Positions 7,235 to 10,501 of a stretch of DNA of 10,501 bases are shown one piece after another. The DNA comes from Bacteroidales bacterium (GTDB lineage: Bacteria > Bacteroidota > Bacteroidia > Bacteroidales > Paludibacteraceae). Position 1 is the first letter of the stretch, and every line of letters begins with the position of its first letter. Position numbers and translations under genes: made by a program. The stretch spans positions 1 to 10,501 of the forward strand of contig CAAGFD010000094.1 of the NCBI GenBank assembly GCA_900769035.1, read 5' to 3'. Under the pieces are notes generated by a model. It was not told the origin of the DNA, made no database searches, and saw only the letters and a program-made list of their open reading frames with translations.

Positions 7235-8488
7235 TTATACTGAAGGCACTACGAAGCGTGCCGTTACACGATTTTTCTGTTCTACATATACAAGGCGTTC
7301 TCCAACGAGTTTATCTACAATTTCTTTTGTGTAGTGGCGGATGGTAATCAGTTCTACATCGGTATTGTACAGCACTTCGTATTCGTCTTTTAGTTCGGAA
7401 ATCATTTTTTGGAAGTTGATTTCATTGTAATCTACGCAAAGAGAGAAGCTGATAGCAGCTGTTTGTACGAGGCTTGATTTGAGGCGATAAGATGCGAGTA
7501 TTGCGAAGATTTTGCTTAGTCGCTCTTCTGCAATAAACGAGAAATCGCGAGGGGTAAGTGATAGCAACACTTGATTTCGTTTGTTGATATAAATAGGCGG
7601 GAGGTTAATCTTCTCGGTGTATTCGTTGATAACCGATCCGGGAGCGTCGGGGTTGAGGAATGATTTTACAAAGAGGGGTATTTTTTTGTTTTGCAGTGGT
7701 TTAACCGTTTTTGGGTGGATAACGGAGGCGCCGCAATAGCTTAGTTCGATAGCCTCTTTATAAGAGAGTACCGGAATGATTTGTACGTCGGAATAGAGTT
7801 TAGGGTCGGCATTCATCACACCGGGCACGTCTTTCCATATCACAACGCTCTCTGCATCAAGTAGATTTGCTAATATAGCGGCACTATAGTCCGAGCCTTC
7901 TCTGCCAAGGGTTGTGGTTTGATTAGTGGTAGTGCCGGCGATAAAGCCTTGTGTAATAGCTATTTTTTTGCCTTCGAAAGCCGCTTTTGTAAATTTATTA
8001 CTCAGCTCAATATTTACGTTGGCATCGCGATGGTTTGAATCGGTGATGATGCAATCGCGAATGTCTATCCAGTCGGTTTTCAGCCCTGTATAGTTGAGGT
8101 AGCAAGATACTATAGTAGTAGATATAAGTTCTCCGAAAGATACTATACGGTCGTATTCATAATCGTAGCTTAGCGAAGGTTTATCACTAAGGATGGCATT
8201 AATTTTATCGTAAAGGGCATTGATGCGATTGTCGATTTCAGAGCGGTGAGAGCCAAAAAGGTCTGAAATGATGCTTTCGTGGAAGTCGACAATTTTTTTC
8301 AGTAGTATGTCTGTGTCGGATTTGTGGTTGAAGAAGCTGTTTACAACCAATTCCAAAGCGTTCGTCATCTTGCCCATAGCAGAGACTACTACTACCAGAT
8401 TATCATTACTATTGCTTATGATTTTGTGTAAGTTACGCACTCCATTGGCATCTTTTACCGATGCTCCTCCGAACTTATATACTTTCAT
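7235..8488 (-). CDS. lysC: Aspartate kinase, monofunctional
   Basis: Phosphorylates L-aspartate, the first step toward lysine, threonine, methionine and diaminopimelate. The 417 residues hold an amino-acid-kinase domain (1 to about 280) and a C-terminal regulatory part with ACT-like sequence (about 305-417). Motifs: the N-terminal KFGGASV (5-11), VVSAMGKMTNAL (34-45), FGELIST (118-124), TLGREGSDYSAA (193-204) and WKDVPGVMNADPK (218-230), covering nucleotide and aspartate binding. No homoserine dehydrogenase domain follows, so this is not a ThrA-type fusion. It is slightly shorter than E. coli LysC (about 450). The feedback inhibitor cannot be predicted. It heads a transcript with the permease and probably the RNA methyltransferase. 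No biosynthetic partner lies beside it, so the linkage is not pathway-based. Confidence 0.95.
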   Translation of the reverse strand: MKVYKFGGASVKDANGVRNLHKIISNSNDNLVVVVSAMGKMTNALELVVNSFFNHKSDTDILLKKIVDFHESIISDLFGSHRSEIDNRINALYDKINAILSDKPSLSYDYEYDRIVSFGELISTTIVSCYLNYTGLKTDWIDIRDCIITDSNHRDANVNIELSNKFTKAAFEGKKIAITQGFIAGTTTNQTTTLGREGSDYSAAILANLLDAESVVIWKDVPGVMNADPKLYSDVQIIPVLSYKEAIELSYCGASVIHPKTVKPLQNKKIPLFVKSFLNPDAPGSVINEYTEKINLPPIYINKRNQVLLSLTPRDFSFIAEERLSKIFAILASYRLKSSLVQTAAISFSLCVDYNEINFQKMISELKDEYEVLYNTDVELITIRHYTKEIVDKLVGERLVYVEQKNRVTARFVVPSV

Positions 8489-8530
8489 TTGCTTTTATTT
8501 TTATTTATTCTATGTCCATAATAATTCAGT

Positions 8531-8680
8531 TTACAAAGTTACTATTTTTAAATCAATCAATGAAATTGTAGGATATAATTTTTCTAAACTACTCTCAAGG
8601 GGCAAGGCAGTACGCCCTGCAGACTCTGACTGCCATGTTTGCATCTTCTCATAAATTTTCATTTTAAACACTCTATTCAT
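8531..8680 (-). pseudogene. Truncated copy of the neighbouring DUF4143 ATPase gene
   Basis: An ATG at 8680 opens a 49-codon frame ending in TAA at 8531. Its first 29 residues, beginning MNRVFKMKIYEKMQTW and running through QSESAGRTAL, match the start of the intact ATPase at 10346 in 23 of 29 positions. The match ends just before the Walker A loop. The rest (SSLEKLYPTI onward) is unrelated. The true homologous DNA is about 8606-8680. Upstream, 8681-8727 also matches the DNA upstream of the intact gene. The remnant cannot hydrolyse ATP. It most likely records loss of most of a second copy, with the break falling inside a 17-base sequence (8589-8605) that also occurs at 5242-5258. It might be expressed as a short peptide, but the promoter boxes are decayed. 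Confidence 0.85.
8534..8565 (-). promoter_or_regulatory. Likely promoter of the lysC transcript
   Basis: TAACTTTG (8541-8534, minus strand) matches TAnnTTTG. Twenty bases upstream TTTC (8565-8562) matches three of four bases of the -33 box. It lies 46 bp upstream of the lysC ATG. The site overlaps the 3' end of the reading frame left by the ATPase remnant. No terminator is visible between the remnant and lysC, so read-through from the right is possible. Confidence 0.5.
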
Positions 8681-8706
8681 AGATGATAATAAATTCTTTT
8701 CGAGTA

Positions 8707-8735
8707 CAATGGTATTACTTTCTTTATTCCCCGAA
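8707..8735 (-). promoter_or_regulatory. Decayed promoter of the ATPase remnant
   Basis: This is the counterpart of the intact ATPase promoter at 10373-10403. The -7 box reads TACCATTG (8714-8707) instead of TACCTTTG, and the -33 position reads TTCG (8735-8732) instead of TTTG, with a 17-base spacer. Both boxes have lost consensus bases, so this copy is probably weak or silent. Confidence 0.5.
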
Positions 8736-8846
8736 CTTTTCGTTGCTGAAAATCGTAGTTTCCCCGAACTTTTCGTTATTGAAAATTGCAGTTTCCCCGA
8801 AATTTTTATTGCAGAAAATCGCAGTTTCCCCGAAATTTTCGTTGCT
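8728..8846. repeat. 33-bp tandem repeat array, left copy (3 units plus partial)
   Basis: Full units at 8728-8760, 8761-8793 and 8794-8826 and a partial unit at 8827-8846. Each starts TCCCCGAA and contains a variant of GAAAATCGCAGTT at its end. The first two units differ from the third at several positions; the third is identical to a unit of the right-hand array. The units abut with no spacers, so this is not a CRISPR. The array lies upstream of the truncated ATPase copy, in the same position and orientation as the array upstream of the intact gene. Confidence 0.9.
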
Positions 8847-8904
8847 CAATGTACTATCATAGAAAAGCAGATATGTATCTTCTTTGAGGTGATTTCATAA
8901 ACAA

Positions 8905-8935
8905 AACCGCATTCCCTCAATAGGAGAATGCGGTT
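8905..8935 (-). terminator. Intrinsic terminator after the ATPase gene
   Basis: AACCGCATTC (8905-8914) pairs perfectly with GAATGCGGTT (8926-8935). Two or three further pairs across a bulged A close a small loop. Read on the minus strand, the stem is followed by TTTTGTTT. It lies about 80 bp beyond the ATPase stop codon at 9015. The plus-strand side (GGTTGAAATAAAA) has no T-run, so it is directional. Confidence 0.8.
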
Positions 8936-9014
8936 GAAATAAAACATGTTTATTAAATATTTCTTGACAATATTCGAATAGAGGTCAGATTGCAATGTGT
9001 GAACAAAGATTGTG

Positions 9015-10346
9015 TTATATGAACGGAGTCATAAATACGGGGAGCAATGTTGTAGCACCATCTTTGGCATAATCCTTTGTGTATATGAGATAACGCTTGC
9101 CCACTCTATCAGAATATTTGTTACAAAAAGCATCTAACGAGGTATGCGTTCTATAACCGGATGACTTCACTTCTATCGGACACACTTTACTGCCACGAGA
9201 TATTAGAAAATCTATTTCATAAGAATGTTTATCATCCTTAGCCCACGTGTGATAATAAATGTTATTACCACTTGCCACTAACATCTGTGCCACCAAATTT
9301 TCATAGACATAACCAAGATTAGCAGACAGTTTATCATTTAGCAATTTTTGATATATAATATTTTCTGTAAAATCCTTATCCCAAAAAGATAATGTAACAA
9401 ATAAACCTATATCAGCAGTGTAAATTTTGAAACATCCATAGTCTTTACTCAAACCCATTCCCACCGAAGGGTCCTTTACATTATATGCTACATTTGCCAC
9501 TTTGCTTTCTTCAAGGCATCTCATTGCCTCCGTTATCTTATTTTTTGACATATTACCGACAACAGAAGAAAAAGAATACTTTGAAGCATTACGACTTAGT
9601 TGCGACGGTATAGAAAGGAACAATCTCGACACTACACCGGAAGTATCAACCTTCAACAGGTCTTCATTATAGAGGTTGATGATATTCCTCTTCACTTTAT
9701 CCACCATTTGAAGGTTGTTTGTATTAAGCAATTCATTCACAGCTTGTGGCATTCCTCCTACAAGCATGTACAAGCGCAATTCACGCATAGCACTTCTAAA
9801 TGAAGGTCCAACTGCAATTTCTTTTTCAAACAATTGCCTATAAATATCTAAGGAAACTTCATCACCCATTGCCCATCTGAATTCCTCGAAATCCATTGGG
9901 TTCATCTGTAGCCGTTCTTCTTCGCTTGGAATAGTGATGTTATTAGTATTTTTGTGAATACTGATGAGCGACCCTGTTTCAATATAATCATACCGCCCGT
10001 CTGCTACAAGATATTTGATTGCTTGTCGGGCCTTCGGACAATTTTGAACCTCGTCGAAAATTATCACAGAGTTGCGTTCATAAAGGTTAACATGGTAGGT
10101 TGCCTGAAGAAATATAAACAATCTATCAATATCCATCAAATCATCAAATATAGACTTTACATCTTTCGATGCTTTGTTGAAGTCGATAAGAATATAAGAC
10201 TTGTACTCTTTTTTTGCAAATTCTTCTACAATAGTAGATTTGCCTACACGCCTTGCTCCCTCAACGAGTAAGGCAGTACGGCCTGAAGACTCTGACTTCC
10301 ATGTTTGCATCTTCTCGTAAATTTTCCTTTTAAACACTCTCTTCAT
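9015..10346 (-). CDS. AAA-type ATPase of the DUF4143 group with PD-(D/E)xK-like C-terminus
   Basis: A complete 443-residue protein. The N-terminal P-loop domain shows Walker A GARRVGKST (30-38), Walker B VIIFDEVQNC (94-103, D98 E99) and the strand ETGSLIS (123-129), the pattern of the widespread DUF4143 ATPases (AAA_14 plus DUF4143). The middle has VGGMPQAVNELL (195-206), also typical. Near the C-terminus YEIDFLI (376-382) and IEVKSS (391-396) give D379...E392-x-K394, the arrangement of a PD-(D/E)xK nuclease-like fold, with E350 as a possible helper. No helix-turn-helix, signal or membrane segment is apparent. The cellular role of this family is not established; it is not a confirmed defence or toxin protein. 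It has its own promoter and terminator, sits beside a truncated sister copy, and is flanked upstream by a 33-bp repeat array, all pointing to an accessory, duplicating locus. Confidence 0.92.
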   Translation of the reverse strand: MKRVFKRKIYEKMQTWKSESSGRTALLVEGARRVGKSTIVEEFAKKEYKSYILIDFNKASKDVKSIFDDLMDIDRLFIFLQATYHVNLYERNSVIIFDEVQNCPKARQAIKYLVADGRYDYIETGSLISIHKNTNNITIPSEEERLQMNPMDFEEFRWAMGDEVSLDIYRQLFEKEIAVGPSFRSAMRELRLYMLVGGMPQAVNELLNTNNLQMVDKVKRNIINLYNEDLLKVDTSGVVSRLFLSIPSQLSRNASKYSFSSVVGNMSKNKITEAMRCLEESKVANVAYNVKDPSVGMGLSKDYGCFKIYTADIGLFVTLSFWDKDFTENIIYQKLLNDKLSANLGYVYENLVAQMLVASGNNIYYHTWAKDDKHSYEIDFLISRGSKVCPIEVKSSGYRTHTSLDAFCNKYSDRVGKRYLIYTKDYAKDGATTLLPVFMTPFI

Positions 10347-10372
10347 AGATGATAATAAATTAATTTCGAGTA

Positions 10373-10403
10373 CAAAGGTATTATTTTTTCTTTATCCCCC
10401 AAA
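10373..10403 (-). promoter_or_regulatory. Promoter of the DUF4143 ATPase gene
   Basis: TTTG (10403-10400), a 19-base spacer and TACCTTTG (10380-10373) on the minus strand give a perfect consensus. Transcription would begin near 10367, about 20 nt before the ATG at 10346. The -33 box falls inside the first 33-bp repeat unit. There CCCCCAAAA replaces the usual CCCCGAAA, so the variant base creates the CAAA/TTTG box. Confidence 0.75.
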
Positions 10404-10501
10404 ATTTTTATTGCAGAAAATCGCAGTTTCCCCGAAATTTTTATTGCAGAAAATCGCAGTTTCCCCGAAATTTTCGTTGCTCAATGTACTATCATAGAAA
10501 A
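10395..10501. repeat. 33-bp tandem repeat array, right copy, running to the window edge
   Basis: Units at 10395-10428 (34 bp, one extra base), 10429-10461 and a partial unit from 10462. After that the sequence CAATGTACTATCATAGAAAA (10482-10501) is identical to that after the left array. This copy has two full units where the left has three. From 10429 to the edge it is identical base for base to 8794-8866 (73 bp). The duplication therefore probably continues beyond the window. Confidence 0.9.

Noticed and set aside
8728..8846. CRISPR array
   Set aside because: The 33-bp units abut with no spacers between them and there are no cas genes in the window.
8709..8900. Plus-strand 63-codon frame with a repeated 11-residue peptide (SFPELFVAENR-like)
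   Set aside because: The 33-bp unit is 11 codons and contains no stop in any plus-strand frame, so openness is automatic. Its ATG exists only because the -7 box of the remnant mutated, and the right-hand array has no matching start. The conservative codon differences between units are intriguing but too few to prove coding.

Overview
The window looks like a chromosomal segment of a member of the Bacteroidota, most likely Bacteroidales. It is AT-rich. Its gene neighbourhood contains hpt-adk-obg. Several genes are preceded by the Bacteroidota sigma-ABfr promoter pattern, TTTG then 19-20 bases then TAnnTTTG. Shine-Dalgarno sequences are weak or absent. The genus cannot be fixed from the sequence alone. 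Every credible gene is on the minus strand, so transcription runs from the right edge to the left edge.

Layout in transcription order. (1) 10501-8606 holds an accessory locus: an array of 33-bp repeats, a promoter, and an intact AAA-type ATPase of the DUF4143 group with a C-terminal PD-(D/E)xK-like domain (10346-9015). A hairpin terminator follows. Then comes a second copy of the same array and a decayed promoter, leading into a truncated copy of the same ATPase gene that stops just before the Walker A motif. (2) 8565-5388 holds housekeeping genes: aspartate kinase, a LolC/E- or FtsX-like membrane permease (19 bp behind it) and a SpoU/TrmH-family RNA methyltransferase (58 bp behind that). (3) 5218-2848 holds a promoter and the tight hpt-adk-obg cluster (purine salvage, adenylate kinase, ribosome-assembly GTPase). 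A pair of direct repeats 70 bp apart lies just upstream of this promoter. (4) 2847-1850 is about 1 kb without a convincing gene. It contains a degenerate 16-bp tandem repeat, a hairpin, a 21-bp palindrome and a distant inverted-repeat pair. (5) 1849-656 is a single GT4-like glycosyltransferase with its own promoter. (6) 655-130 is non-coding, with a very good promoter and a leader of about 230 nt that contains a duplicated motif. It feeds a secreted protein of unknown function whose first 43 codons (129-1) are in the window.

The housekeeping genes are ordinary. The most unusual part is the right-hand 1.9 kb, where an ATPase-plus-repeat-array module occurs twice in tandem, one copy intact and one broken. 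In the intact copy the array itself appears to supply the -33 box of the ATPase promoter. The module resembles a duplicating accessory unit, but no function can be assigned from the sequence. Similarity searches were not possible, so names rest on motifs, length and order.
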